The translations under genes were made by a program, and so were the position numbers. Positions 1-10,856 of a DNA stretch of 64,000 bases are shown piece by piece (positions within the stretch are counted from its first letter, which is position 1; every line of letters starts with the position of its first letter). The stretch is from Typhlomys cinereus (lineage: Eukaryota; Chordata; Mammalia; Rodentia; Platacanthomyidae), in assembly GCA_023101885.1 (NCBI GenBank), contig JALPQD010000075.1, positions 6,390,630 through 6,454,629 on the forward strand, read 5' to 3'. The notes under the pieces are model-generated. The model saw only the letters and a list, made by a program, of their open reading frames with translations. It had not been told where the DNA came from and made no database searches.

Positions 1-315
1 GAGCTTGAAACTTTGGACTAGATGAGTTGAGTGCTGGCCAGATGGCTGCTCTCAGAGACTCCAGGTCTGCCCTGCGATGGCAGTTAGAATCACTCGGTAG
101 CCAGGGCAGCTGTCTGTGTTGCTTTGAGAGCCACGGCACTTCAACCCCGCCCTGGTCTTTAGTGGTCACCTACACAGACCCATTTCCCTTCACCTTCAGC
201 TCACACATGAACCACCTTGCCCATTCAAAAACAACAGTAACAACAAAATAACTCCTAAATGTTGTTTGTAAATATAGTTGAATTTGAAAAACTCTATTTT
301 CGTTATTACCGCTAT
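1..315. other. Unassigned unique sequence
   Basis: I see no recognisable gene or repeat here. Short open frames on both strands look random. Confidence 0.4.
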
Positions 316-497
316 TGGTGTGCATGTGTTGTGTGCTATGTGTGTGTACATATCTGGCGCATGTGTACATGACACATTGCATATGTGGAGATCACAGGAC
401 AGTGGTGGAGTTGGTTCTCTCCATCTACCTTTATGTGGGTTTTGTCTTAGACTTGTGCAGCAAGTGTTTTTATCCACTGAGCCATCTCTTTTGACCG
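316..497 (-). mobile_element. B3/B2-type SINE, degraded
   Basis: Read on the minus strand, this starts with a tRNA-like head: 'actgagccatctct' at 477-490 is the reverse complement of the agatggctcagt box-A region. It ends in a GT/CA-rich tail near 316-350. The middle (a ggtggagttggttctctcc-like stretch) fits the body of B2/B3-family rodent SINEs. It is diverged, so the subfamily is uncertain. Confidence 0.7.
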
Positions 498-1627
498 ATC
501 CTTTGACTTTTATTTGAGATTCTTGAATCATGGAAGCCTCTATTCTACAGGTAGAATGAGAACTTCCATTGAGCAATGGCAGAACAGTGGTTTTTGAAAT
601 GTGGGAATATGAAGACAGAGCAATAGAAATCAAGCCTTTGATGTACAATATCAGGTTACTTCAGATTACCTTATTTCCCAAAGAGCTACACGGATCCATT
701 TGCTTCCTTAAAATTTCACAAGAAAGACTCCATTTTGGTTTGGTCTAGTTCTGTCTGAACCCAGGATGGGAGCCTAATTCAAAACAATAACTCCCTAAGT
801 TTTGCCAAACATCACGTTTCTCTATCCTATTTTCAGAGGTCTGATCACAGCATCCCGGGGCTGGAGAGAATGGCAGGAGACCATGGAACACAGGAAGTAC
901 ATTTATATGTCTCGACACCAAAAGACTTTCCCGGAGTCTTCCAAGCTTCATGGGGGCGTAGGCTGAATGGATGAAGTGTTTCTGACAGGGTCCACATTTC
1001 AGTCAGTGTGTTTGCAGCTCCCACTGCCACAGGGCCTGGGTCCTGGCCTCTGGCTAGCAGGGGGTGTTCAGCCACACATTGCAGTCGTGTTTGCAGAGTG
1101 AGTTCAGGGATCCTGACAGATCTGCATTTGCAGTCAGCTGCCACACACATGCTGTTATCTGGGGGGGAAACTGTCACCATATATGTCTGCTTGGAGTTGG
1201 CAGCTAAGCCAGCCAGGAGAGAGCATCGCCATGGGCTGACTGAAGTCAGAAGCATCTCCCCCCAGCCCCGGGCCTCCCTGTGAGACAGGGGGACTTCAAC
1301 AGACCTCTGCAGGGAGCTGCATTCCCACAGCCCCAGGGGAGTCTGTGGCTGTTGAGATGTTCTGGCAAAGAAGCAGCACCACTTTCCCAGGAGAGGCAGT
1401 TTTATCAGGCTTCTGATGGAGACAGAGCTGTGGAGGCAGGGTTAGAAGTGTCTGGAAAGTTCTAGAAAAATCTGGTAGCCATATATAATGTAACAATGAG
1501 AAAAAAGATGTTTGAAAGAATGGAAGCATAAAACTTCTTGGAATACAAAGAAAATAATTCGTCTGTGCCTTCAGCAGAAGCCACTTCTTCTACACCAGCT
1601 GCTACCTGGACCATTTCCCTTAGTTTT
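498..1627. other. Unassigned sequence
   Basis: This is about 1.1 kb without a recognisable repeat or gene. Open frames up to 136 codons (845-1255, minus) resemble no family I know, and overlapping frames on the other strand are equally open. I treat it as non-coding. Confidence 0.4.
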
Positions 1628-1925
1628 TAAAAAATTTTTTTATTATTTATTATTTATTCAATTGTGCGTGTATGTGTGTGTGCACGTGTGTGTATATATG
1701 TGTGTGTGTGTAGAACCACGGATGAATTCATGGGAACCACCATGGATGCCTCCACCTCCTCCTTGTTTACTCTGCCTCGGGATTCACAGGCTCCGCCCTA
1801 CCAGGACCAAAAACGCAGGCCACCCCCTCTTCAGCCCAGCATCTATACATGGGCCTAGGATCCGAAATCAGGACTTTCCACCTGCAAGGCAGAGGCTTAA
1901 CCCCTGAGCCACCTCTCCAGCCCCC
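1628..1925 (-). mobile_element. Lineage-specific tRNA-derived SINE, subfamily A
   Basis: On the minus strand the head reads gctggagaggtggctcaggg followed by ttaagcctctgccttgc. A body and an A/T-rich tail (ttattatttattatttattc on the plus strand) follow. The same body recurs at 16613-16876 and 62141-62401. Flanks 'atttcccttagttttt' and 'atttcccttggttttt' form a roughly 16-bp target-site duplication with one mismatch, so this is a retroposed copy. Confidence 0.85.
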
Positions 1926-2091
1926 AATTTCCCTTGGTTTTTTTGATATCATTTAGACTTGAATTATTCAAAACTGGAGTCATCATTTCCTAAATTGTCC
2001 CTTCTTCCTATGATTTTCTCCTTCTTTAGGAATCTATTCTGAACCCTCTTGGTGACTAATTGCATCTTCCTGATATCTCTTCTTCTTTCAC

Positions 2092-2096
2092 CATGT

Positions 2097-2153
<57 letters not shown>

Positions 2154-2210
2154 TGTGTGTGTGTGTGTATGTGTGTGTGTGTGTGTGTATGTGTGTGTGT
2201 GTGTGTGTGT
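2092..2210. repeat. (TG)n microsatellite
   Basis: About 120 bp of almost pure TG, broken at intervals by 'tatg' interruptions. It abuts the 3' (tail) end of the minus-strand SINE at 2211-2365 and probably grew from that tail. Confidence 0.95.
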
Positions 2211-2365
2211 ACATACCATAGCAAACAAGTATATGAGGTCAGAAGACACTTTTTTGAATGGCACTTCTCTCCTTCTACTCTGTGTGCTTCGGGGATCAAA
2301 TGCAGACCACCAGGATTGCTCTGTCAGTGCCTTTTCCCACACAGAAATCTCACTGACCCCTGATA
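2211..2365 (-). mobile_element. B2-like SINE, degraded
   Basis: Minus-strand B2-type order: a tRNA-like head near 2350 ('ctcactgacccctg' for the usual cactgagccatctc), a body with 'gaggtcagaagacac', and a long CA tail at 2092-2210. Divergence is high. Confidence 0.6.
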
Positions 2366-2817
2366 TTTCTTTCCCTGAGTCATGGTTTCAAAGTCATTGC
2401 TCACAAACGACTAAAATTGAATTTTTCATGGGAAAAAAAGGAATTTCAGAAAGAAGGACTAAACAAACAAGCAAAATAAATGGGGGAACTTCACATTTTC
2501 ATACTGCAAGTGCCGGCCCCATTCTGGGCTGCACCCTTAGACTTCACCAAACCAAAGTCCAAGGTCATTATCATCTTTGGGCTATAATCTAGTGCCCGCC
2601 TTCTATGCCTGAGCTCACCGGGCCGTTGCTAGCAGCTGCTGTCCTCTTCTTACGTTCACGCTCCGACTTCTCCTGCCTCCTGAGCACATAACCTCTGTAT
2701 TTTTGAATTCTGAATATACCGCAAGGGCTGACTCAGCCATTCTGAGTCATCACTTGTACCTGCTCTGATGTTGTTTTGCCTACAGCAACCCTCCAGCTGT
2801 GTTTTCCGCTTGGGCCC
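2366..2817. other. Unassigned sequence
   Basis: No family or gene recognised. Confidence 0.35.
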
Positions 2818-3221
2818 TGTTGCAGTTCGCCTGCATGGTTGCCAATAAGTGACCATCAAACGCCTTAAGGGAACGAGGGGTTTATTTTCTCTCACGATTA
2901 CTGGTTACAGTTCTCAGTCCAGCTTGACGGGAGAGCATGCACCAACACCAGGGCCGAGGGAACTAACCACATCATCACCACATAACGGCTTAGAGAGGGA
3001 TGATCCTTACTTACCAGGCCAGCATGTCTGGCTAAGTATACAAAAGGATGCCAATTTTCTCAATCAGCTCTCGGTATTTTATTCCAGGGCCTTGTCCCAT
3101 CCACCATGGGCTGGGCCTTCCCCATCAGCAGGCTTGTTCTGGGCTTAACTCAACCATTAATTCTCTACAAATGTGCCCAGAGCTCAAACAGTCAAGATGA
3201 CACCTGTGCCTAACTATGCCA
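2818..3221 (-). mobile_element. Solo LTR, copy 1 of a MaLR-like rodent LTR family
   Basis: This aligns along about 400 bp with 14845-15268, sharing 'cctgcatggttgc', 'ggtttattttctct', 'ttctctacaaatgtgcccag' and 'tcaag.tgacacctgtgc'. On the minus strand the AATAAA-type signal (reverse of 'tttatt' near 2880) gives the LTR polarity. Its 3' half resembles the common rodent LTR that carries 'ccatgggctggg' and 'caagttgaca'. I do not name a subfamily. No clean target duplication is visible. Confidence 0.7.
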
Positions 3222-3319
3222 GATGTTGCCTGTCCACAGAAGCTATGTGTAATCAGAGCTGTCATCATCTTACCTGTGAAATGTGAAATTACAGTTCCTG
3301 ACTTGAAAGGTACAGAGAC

Positions 3320-3395
3320 AATCTAATGAATTGCACACAACTTGCTAATATAGTGCCTGGCAGTGAATTAATAATTGTTCAACAAGGTCTTGTCA
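3320..3395 (+). mobile_element. Possible MIR fragment
   Basis: The string 'agtgcctggcagtgaattaa' followed by 'aattgttcaac' resembles the 3' part of MIR (gtgcctggcacatagt...caataaat). It is short and diverged. Confidence 0.4.
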
Positions 3396-3536
3396 TTGCT
3401 GAATGCTTTCTTATTGTCCCATTTCAATCTTTCCCTCTTGGTTTTCTTGTCTACTTAAATAAACTGTACATTCTTGAAGGTAAAGATAATGAGATCTATC
3501 ATGACCTGCTCTAACTGTCTAGCTTGTACCTCCCAC

Positions 3537-3538
<2 letters not shown>

Positions 3539-3612
<74 letters not shown>
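3539..3612. repeat. Compound (CT)n(CA)n microsatellite
   Basis: Pure CT dinucleotides for about 36 bp switch abruptly to pure CA for about 38 bp. Confidence 0.97.
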
Positions 3613-3614
<2 letters not shown>

Positions 3615-4522
3615 AGGCATTTCTTGAAAAATACTGAGAACTCAATAAGTAGCTGAGGTGTGTGAACTTCTGAACATCCAAGTGCAGGAAGGAGGGAAGA
3701 GCGGAAGCTTTATTATCTGTACTGATAAAAAGTGGGTAACCTATCACAAGAGGTCACGAGGAGGCACAGTTATTTAATCAAAAATCATGTCAGCAAGAAC
3801 AGGATGATGTGATTTAATTTCATGGAATTTACAAAACAGGTGACAGAGAAACTGGCAGGGCAGCAATAGCTTCAAGATTCAAGATTTCTACCCCCACGAA
3901 AGAGAGGATTAGAAATGGCAGACAGGATTCCAAAGAAGTACACTTGGCCATGGCTGTCTAATGTCCAAGAACAAAACACATAGAGCATCCCTCCATTTCT
4001 GATCTATTATTCCAAAGCTATTTTTCATCAAACAGAACTAAACTAAAGGTATAAAGTTGAAGGAGAAACCAATAAAAGGGTATTAAGGGCAGAAAAAGTA
4101 AACCAAAACACAGAAGGATTCCTTTTATTATGTTGCGCTTTAAAACAAAATTAAAGGACAAGCAAAAGCAGCCCTCAGAGTCCTCGCTAGTTCCCAATCT
4201 GGGATTTACCGGAGAGATCCTGCCACTCTGCTCTGTTTCAGCCAAGCCCCAGGCACAGATATTATCTCTTCTGACTTATTCATTGCTTCTTTATTTATTT
4301 TCCTATCTCTAAAATGTACCATTGTGCAGAATCTGGGCACGGCTACAAAGATTACTCCACAATTCAACAATTATCTACGTAAAATCCCTGGTCTGTCTCC
4401 CTCTCGGGCTCCAACGTGATAACATTGAGCCTGAGACCCAGGCAGGAGCGGCCTCTCCTCCAGCCACTTCCGAGTTGGTCATTAGACTAGGACCACCACC
4501 GGCTCTGTGAAAACCAGCCAGA
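3613..4522. other. Unassigned sequence
   Basis: AT-moderate unique DNA. No coding, RNA or repeat signal that I can support. Confidence 0.35.
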
Positions 4523-4798
4523 GGGGGCTGAGGGGATAATCCAGGTGGCACAATGACTTCCTTGCCAGCACGAGGGTCTGGCTTCCATCCCCAGAACCTG
4601 TAGATGAAAAGCCAGCTGTGGCGATGTGGCTGCAATCCCCGCACTGGGAAGCAGAGTATGGGGCTCTCTGAGGCTGGCTGCGCAGCCGCTCTGAACTCCA
4701 GGCTAGAGGGAGATCCTGTCTCGAGAACAAAATAAGCCAAGCAACGAAAGACAGTCTGAGGAATGATAAGAGAGGTTCTTTGTGTTCACCTGCACACG

Positions 4799-4846
<48 letters not shown>
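4523..4846 (+). mobile_element. B3-type SINE with (CA)n tail
   Basis: In order: a degraded tRNA-like head (ggggctgaggggataatc), the B3 midsection (agccagctgtggcgatgtgg, ctgcaatcccc, ctccaggctag, gagatcctgtctcgag), then a 46-bp CA tail at 4801-4846. The block order matches rodent B3. Confidence 0.8.
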
Positions 4847-4848
<2 letters not shown>

Positions 4849-5052
4849 TAGAAAGGTACACATGGCCTAAAAACACTTTCCATCAAAATATAAGAAGAAA
4901 AAGATGCATGAAAGTGAAAATTCATCCACCAAAATACAAAACAACACACCAATACAGTAAGACCAAGCAAGACTAGTAGAACAAAAAACAGTGCAGACAT
5001 TTTTTAGTGAAACTCAGTGTTTTCTGGTGGTGGCCTACAGTGTATAGAACAG

Positions 5053-5090
5053 GCGCTCTAGTGGTTAGGGTTCCGCGTTCTCATCACATA
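5053..5090 (+). pseudogene. tRNA-Glu(CTC) 5'-half retropseudogene relic
   Basis: The string gctctagtggttagggttcc followed by gcgttctcatcac matches the D arm, anticodon stem and anticodon loop of tRNA-Glu(CTC). Expected landmarks are tctagtggttagg for box A and the D loop, and CTC inside the loop. The 3' half (T arm, box B, acceptor strand) is absent. The fragment lies between imperfect direct repeats, 'tacagtgtatagaacag' (5036-5052) and 'tactgtgtagaacag' (about 5089-5103). That fits a tailless retroposed tRNA half rather than a decayed gene. Similarity to tRNA-Glu is my reading; the retroposition mechanism is inference. Confidence 0.6.
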
Positions 5091-5189
5091 CTGTGTAGAA
5101 CAGTAATTTCTCAGACTGCACCTTGCCCTAAGTAACTCCTTTTTCTAGCAGAGCCATTGATTCCATTTTAAGCAGGAATGCTAAGGCAG

Positions 5190-5312
5190 ATCTCTTTTCA
5201 AACGGGGTCTCACTAAGTTGTCCAGTATAGCCTTGAACTTGTTCAGCAATCCAAGCTGGCTTTGGCATTTGGAGTAGTTGGGGGTCACAGTCAGGGCCAG
5301 TGTGCCTGGCTT
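5190..5312 (-). mobile_element. B1 SINE (7SL-derived)
   Basis: Antisense B1 landmarks run in order: 'ggggtctcactaagttg', 'tagccttgaac', 'ccaagctggctttggc' and 'gtgtgcctggct' at 5299-5310. The element is diverged, and no tail is obvious. Confidence 0.75.
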
Positions 5313-6044
5313 ATATGCTAGCAGCTACCCCCCCCTTCCTCCTCCCTTCCTACACACCCCTACAGTCTTTCCTTCCATCTCTATGTTGTCTTCTGTAAGG
5401 CCTTGCACAATTCTTTCTTAGTCATTTTGTAACCTACACACCTTGTATAAAGTGCAATGTATGATTCGAAAGTTAACATTAGTAGTTAAAATGACATAAA
5501 ATAACTCATTGTTACCAATAGCCATACATATCAAGTGAAACCTTATTAAAGCCAACAATGTTGATGTCACTTGTGAATTTATTGTTATTTAATAAGTTCT
5601 GGCATTGTAGAAAAACATGTGCCCATCTTTGACAAACAGAATATGGAGGCCAGTGGGAGATAGAATGCATGCTACTTATGCAAGTTTATGGTTAGAATCA
5701 GTGAATGGAAGTATGTAATTGAGTTGACTAGAGTTCACAGTAAACTATTATGCAATTTATGAATAATCAGAAGAGAGAAGCTGGAACTGTCTGAACAGTA
5801 AGGATGTGGAATATGAATTGCTCTAAATTGATCAGGACACATTATAGATGTATATTGAAATACTTTACTTTATAAATATGTATAATTACTTTAAGTTAAA
5901 TATCCTTGATATTTAGGAAGATATAAATGCAAAATACCCTTATTTGGCCATTTGATCATCGCACATGTTTTATGTTATCACATAGTGCCCCATAAATATA
6001 TATAATTAAAATGATAAGTTCTTAAAATTTCAATATATGTATAT
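5313..6044. other. Unassigned AT-rich sequence
   Basis: AT-rich unique DNA. I see no genes, RNA genes or clear repeats. Confidence 0.35.
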
Positions 6045-6142
6045 GTATGCCTGTGTATAGATAGATGGGTTGATAGAGATGTAGATAGGTGGATAAATAG
6101 ATAGATAGATAGATACACAGATACATAGATATATAGACATAT
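6045..6142. repeat. Imperfect (TAGA)n tetranucleotide tract
   Basis: Repeated 'atagatag' and 'tagataga' units, with a pure run of about five units near 6096-6115 and degenerate flanks. Confidence 0.9.
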
Positions 6143-6764
6143 AGAGAGCCTCTGTGTCCCAAAATAGGCTGCTGAATCACATGTGCCTTTGAAGAGGTCA
6201 TTTTCCAAATCTTGTTTTCTGTCACTGTGGGAACTCAGCCACAGCAGAGGATGATGCCAAATCCCACTGTGAATCATAAAAAGGTGCTACATGGTATCCT
6301 GGAAGGATCTTGGTGTCATTACTGACACTGTATAATCCTAGCCTTATTCCAATGACGAAACTTTAAAGAGTCTCACTGGTTGGCAAAACCTACTAGACTT
6401 TTACTGCTGCAGTCCAGCTGGATGCTGCTGATGCTGGAGCCATCGAAATGTCTGAAAAAAACGTACAAAAGTATGTTCTCATTGACACTCTGGCTGGGTT
6501 TGCTTGAGTCGGGGAATAAGACATTTTCTTGCCAGAATCCAGTCCCAAAAGTTCATGGAAAGTGGGAGGATAGTTTCTGTCTTGTTAGATATAGGAGTCA
6601 ACTTGGCAGTTGAAGGTCTGGAAATCTGTAGGCCTTTACATCCGTAAAGAACTGTAGTTGAGTTAAACCCCAAGCAAACCTGCAGGAGATTGATTGATAG
6701 TGAGGCCCAGCCCTTGATGGGTGGAGCTAGTCCCTGGGTAGGCGAAGATAAAAGGCAGTGGCTT
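6143..6764. other. Mostly unassigned; possible LTR scrap at 6655-6760
   Basis: The stretch 'gcaaacctgcaggagattga' then 'tgggtggagctagtccctgg' and 'gataaaaggcag' near 6675-6757 has the layout of a rodent LTR U3/R region (a 'gataaaa' box before a SINE). I cannot name a family. The rest is unassigned. Confidence 0.3.
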
Positions 6765-7110
6765 TGCATCCTCTGTACCTTGTCAGCACACAGACCTGAG
6801 TTCAATCTCCAGACCTCCCCTAGCAAAAACCAAACAAAACCAACAAAAAGCTGGCTGTGGTGACACAGGCCCATAAACCCAGCCTGGGCGGTGGGGCGAA
6901 GAGAGGTAGATTGCTGGGGCTCGCTGTCCAGTCATCACATCTACTTGGAGAGCTCAAAGCTGGTAAGAGATCCTGTCTCACACAAAAAGAGTGGACGGAC
7001 CTGAAGCTGTCCTCCGACTTCCACATGCAGGTGCCCACACATTCAATGCACATACATGAACATATACACAAACACAAAACACGGTCTAGCCTAGTGACAG
7101 CGCTGTCATA
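6765..7110 (+). mobile_element. B3 SINE
   Basis: Landmarks in B3 order: 'gacctgagttcaatctccag', 'aaaaagctggctgtggtgac', 'ataaacccagcctggg', 'gagagctcaaagctgg', 'gagatcctgtctcac', 'cctccgacttccacatgcag', and a loose CA-rich tail near 7040-7090. The head is degraded. Confidence 0.85.
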
Positions 7111-7640
7111 GACATGCAAGTATGTTCTATTATGTTAACTCAGAAATGTAATCACCTAAATATATGATGTACAGAGCATCCCTATCATTAAACAGTACAT
7201 GACTCTCCATTCTGATCCTAAGAACTTAGAAAGATCTGGTACTTGACAACTGTAGTAGTTAAAACCAATAGGATAGAACATTTTGATAAATGATACAATT
7301 TAGTAAATACTCATATAGTTTTAGACTATATTATAAAATATGCTACATAATTATATATAATATTAATTATATTATCTACATTCTGTGGTACTGCCTATGT
7401 CAATGTCTGAAAATTAGTACAATAATATAATGTAAAATGTCTTCCATAAAACTCCATGACAGATACTATGTTATTAAGTTATATATCATAATAATGTCCA
7501 TAATATACATAAGATATACATTAATATATAAATATTGGTTATATTTATTAGTATATAATATATACTATATTATATAGTAGAGCATTTATATATGCAAAGA
7601 TTTTAAAAACATCATTCAAAATTTATGTATTATGTCAAGC
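7111..7640. repeat. AT-rich low-complexity tract
   Basis: Between about 7290 and 7620 the sequence is almost only A and T, with runs such as 'ttatatataatattaatta' and 'gtatataatatatac'. No coding content. Confidence 0.85.
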
Positions 7641-8622
7641 ATTGGAATAACTAATCAGCAAAATGCATTATTCATGTTGTCCTGTTCTGCTGTGGGTGTG
7701 AAATGGTTGCGAGTATCTGCAGGAAAAGCTCCGGGAGTTACCAGGTACTGACGCTTGGTGCCTCTGACTGACAGAGTTCATGTGTGGGCTCTTTGGAAAT
7801 TGCTTTTAACTGAAGATAGTCACATCAACCATTTCTTCCTTCTCTGTGGGAGGACCTGCATGCAAATGGCTATGACGTAGGGCACTGAGGCCGGTCCTTC
7901 CCCCTAATGTGGAGCAGATCTGCAGCACATTCCAGCTCAATTCTTCCTGGGAGTCAGACACTGGAATCACCTCCCTGTTCTTCTCTCACAGCATTCCTCT
8001 GACGTGTATCCTAAGGTACTCATTCCTGCATGCTGCTCTGTTCTGTGAGTTGGCTCCCTGCCATCAGTTGGGCTACAGCAACTCTTGTTGTTGGACTAGT
8101 ATAAAGAAACAGGTGCTAAATGGACTCAAAGGCTCCACCCCAACTCATGGCAGGGGAGCCCTATCACATAGATGACAGTGGATAGTAGCAGTAAGAATTA
8201 TACTGGATGGGAGAAGGACCTCATAGCAATAGAAAAGAATAAACTTGAGCTTGTGAAAAATGTGGAGAAAATAGAAATTACAGCAATAATGAAATGGAAG
8301 GGCTATAAATAGAGGTGTTGGAATCTGGGAAACAAATCGAAAGGCTGGAGGAGACTGACCTCGGCTATGAGAGCCGGAGCCCCTCTGGCAGCACAGAAAG
8401 TTCTCCAACTGGTGGATAGAAAGGCTGAGTGCTGAGTTAGAGACTAAACTTCAAGTAACTCCAAAGAAAGTGGCTGCCTCGCTTCTAGGATCAGACCCTG
8501 GGAAAGAGCCAAACTTGGAACTTGATGTTGGATTTCTACTCGCTTTGATTGGATTGCTTCTCACTTTGACACCACGGTGAAACTGAAAACTCATTGACTG
8601 AGCCTGCATCTGCTGGGGACGT
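7641..8622. other. Unassigned sequence
   Basis: No repeat family or gene recognised. An 88-codon frame at 7909-8175 resembles no protein known to me. Confidence 0.35.
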
Positions 8623-9080
8623 TTGTATCATACTTCCTGGGCTGCTATCATAAAATTGCCACCACCAGCTGGGTGGCTTTCGAACAGCAGAGGATTGTTC
8701 TCTCACGGATATGGAGGCCAGAAGTCCAAAGTCAAAATGTCTACAGAGACAGACAGAGAGAGACTGAGACAGAAACTGAGGGAGAAGGTATCATTCATGG
8801 CCACAAGGCCAGAAGTCTCTTGGGATCAAGCTCAGTTCACCAGGTGTGTACACAGCGGCTTTACCTACGGAAGCCATTTTGCTGGCCCTCAAGTGTTTGC
8901 ATTTCAAATCCTCTACTTGTTTTCTAAGGACAACTGCCATTAGATTCATGATCAGCCCGAATCCAGAATAATCTCATTGTGAGATCCTAATCTACAGCCA
9001 AGTCAGGACACATTCATAGGAAAAAGGCTTTAGGATTTGGACACATCTTTTTAGGAACATAACTCAGTGCACTGTATCAG
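8623..9080 (-). mobile_element. MLT1-class MaLR LTR
   Basis: Reverse-oriented MLT1 landmarks: 'gggctgctatcataaaattg' then 'agctgggtggctt' and 'cagaggattgttctctcacg' then 'ggaggccagaagtccaaagt'. Downstream come 'taatctcattgtgagatcct' and 'ttaggaacataactcagtgc', corresponding to the other LTR end. This is an ancient mammal-wide ERVL-MaLR element. Confidence 0.8.
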
Positions 9081-10856
9081 GTGACTCAAATGACTGTTGG
9101 CCTTCTGTGTTGTGCACAAGGCAGTGGTCTTGTTGCTGGCAATACCAACCAAGCAAATTCTATGCTAGAGGAGTAATCTGTATGTGGACTGTGTAGAATG
9201 CATAATAAGCCCAAAAGGAACACTGCAATGTATTCTCCAAGGCCTTTGGATCAGGGCCATGCCATCTGAAGCAGAGAACTGCACACATCAGGGACAAACA
9301 GCTCCTGATAAACTACTAGTCCCTGGTAGAGATAAAATACAAGGGTCATGTTTACCAAGTGACCTCAAAGCCAGAACTACCCATCACAGCTGAAATCAAC
9401 CAGATCTACCACATGGTAAGGTTGGATGAATCCAGCTAAACCGTCTATTATAACACAGTTCAGAGGTAACACATGAGCAAGACAGTAAGATGAGCTTCAT
9501 GAACACGTGCCAGCCCCATGCCAACCCCGGATTATAGCGATGCTTCTCCTTCGATCACTACTAGAATCATGGGGAATGGAGTCTCTCCTGGCTGCTCATG
9601 AAGAGATGATGCTGATAGTTGCTCAGGGAGAGTCAGCTCAGCATGTGGATAGAAGATAAAAACAGACCGCAGAGGCGTCATCGCCCTGCCGCAGGGCTAT
9701 TCAGAGAGTAGTGTCAATGCAAAGGCTCCCAGCCCAGCATGGGACGTGAACAGAACAGACGCTGCTGTCTCTCCTCTCTCTTTGCAGCAGCGGGGCATCC
9801 TTCTCTCTCCTAGCTTCCTCTTACTAGTGTCTCTCAGGCAATGCGGCCTATCGGGTCCATATGAAAGCTGGGAAGAAGTGAGGCCCAGTCACACAGGCTG
9901 CCCTGCTGGCAGGGGGAGAGAAAGGGGACCGAATGGGAACTGGGCCCCTCAGAGTCTAAGGAGGCATGATGTATTAGCTTTATGTTACTGATATATATTA
10001 ACCGATCTAACTGGAAAAAAATACTTTGAGAAACCTCAGTTTTGGAGGTTTCCGCCTGTGATCCATTACAGAACATGGCTGTAAGAGCACGTGGAGAAAT
10101 GCAACTGCTCACCTTGTTCTGAAAAACAACAAATGGCGCCCTGAGATGCAGGAAAGCAAAGTTTATTTGTGTACCAGTGCTTGCCCTGGGGAGAATCGCT
10201 CCAAGAAACTGGGCACTGTTCTTTGTTTCACTTGTTTTTCATACAGTATAACCGTTTGGCTTTGAGAATTCTTACCCGAGCAGTCCCAATCCCTCCCCAC
10301 TTCTCAGGTGCTTCAGGCTTCCTACCGCTGCAGCTGGGCTGGCCAGATTACAGAAACAAAAAGCAAGAGGAAGAAAACATTTTACATGAAGGTCACCTCT
10401 TCAGTCTCACCACCAGGAAGACAAGAAGAGAGAAAGAAGGGACTCGTGTTTCAACATCTGCATAAGGGCATAGCCTCCCTTTCTTCTATGAAACCCCATC
10501 TTTTAACGGTTCCAGGATCTCTCAGTAGCTCCGCTGTGGGGCCCTGGGGAGAGTCTAGATATGGCTTCATAGCAGCACATATTCCTGGCTTCTCGGAGCC
10601 TGTATGCACACGGCCCAGCTCTCGACTTCCCCAGGACTCGAATTAACTGCAATTTCTCAATTGCACAATACTGACATTCGTGGCCATTATTTTGCGTGTG
10701 GAGGGAGGGTCATTCTGTGTATCTGCAGAACTTATAAGAGTCCTTGTTAAAAAAAATTACTGAGGTTTCCAAGGCAGGGATAACGGAGCATAATCCTAGC
10801 AGGTGCCCTTCTGGAAATGGAGCCCTATACAGCTTGTGCAAGGATCACTCACTGTG
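9081..10856. other. Unassigned unique block
   Basis: About 1.8 kb with no repeat I can name. Frames at 9746-9991, 10169-10465 and 10308-10646 overlap one another and are not recognisable. The stretch is moderately GC-rich near 9740-9960. Confidence 0.4.

Noticed and set aside
2049..2592. Long frames rich in Cys-Val or His-Thr (also at 4482, 17073, 20939, 25199, 41593 and others)
   Set aside because: They are translations of (TG)n/(CA)n microsatellites and SINE tails, not proteins.
10127..10142. 'tggcgccctgag', resembling a tRNA-Lys primer binding site of a retrovirus
   Set aside because: The match ends after about eight bases, and no LTR or gag/pol sequence lies next to it.
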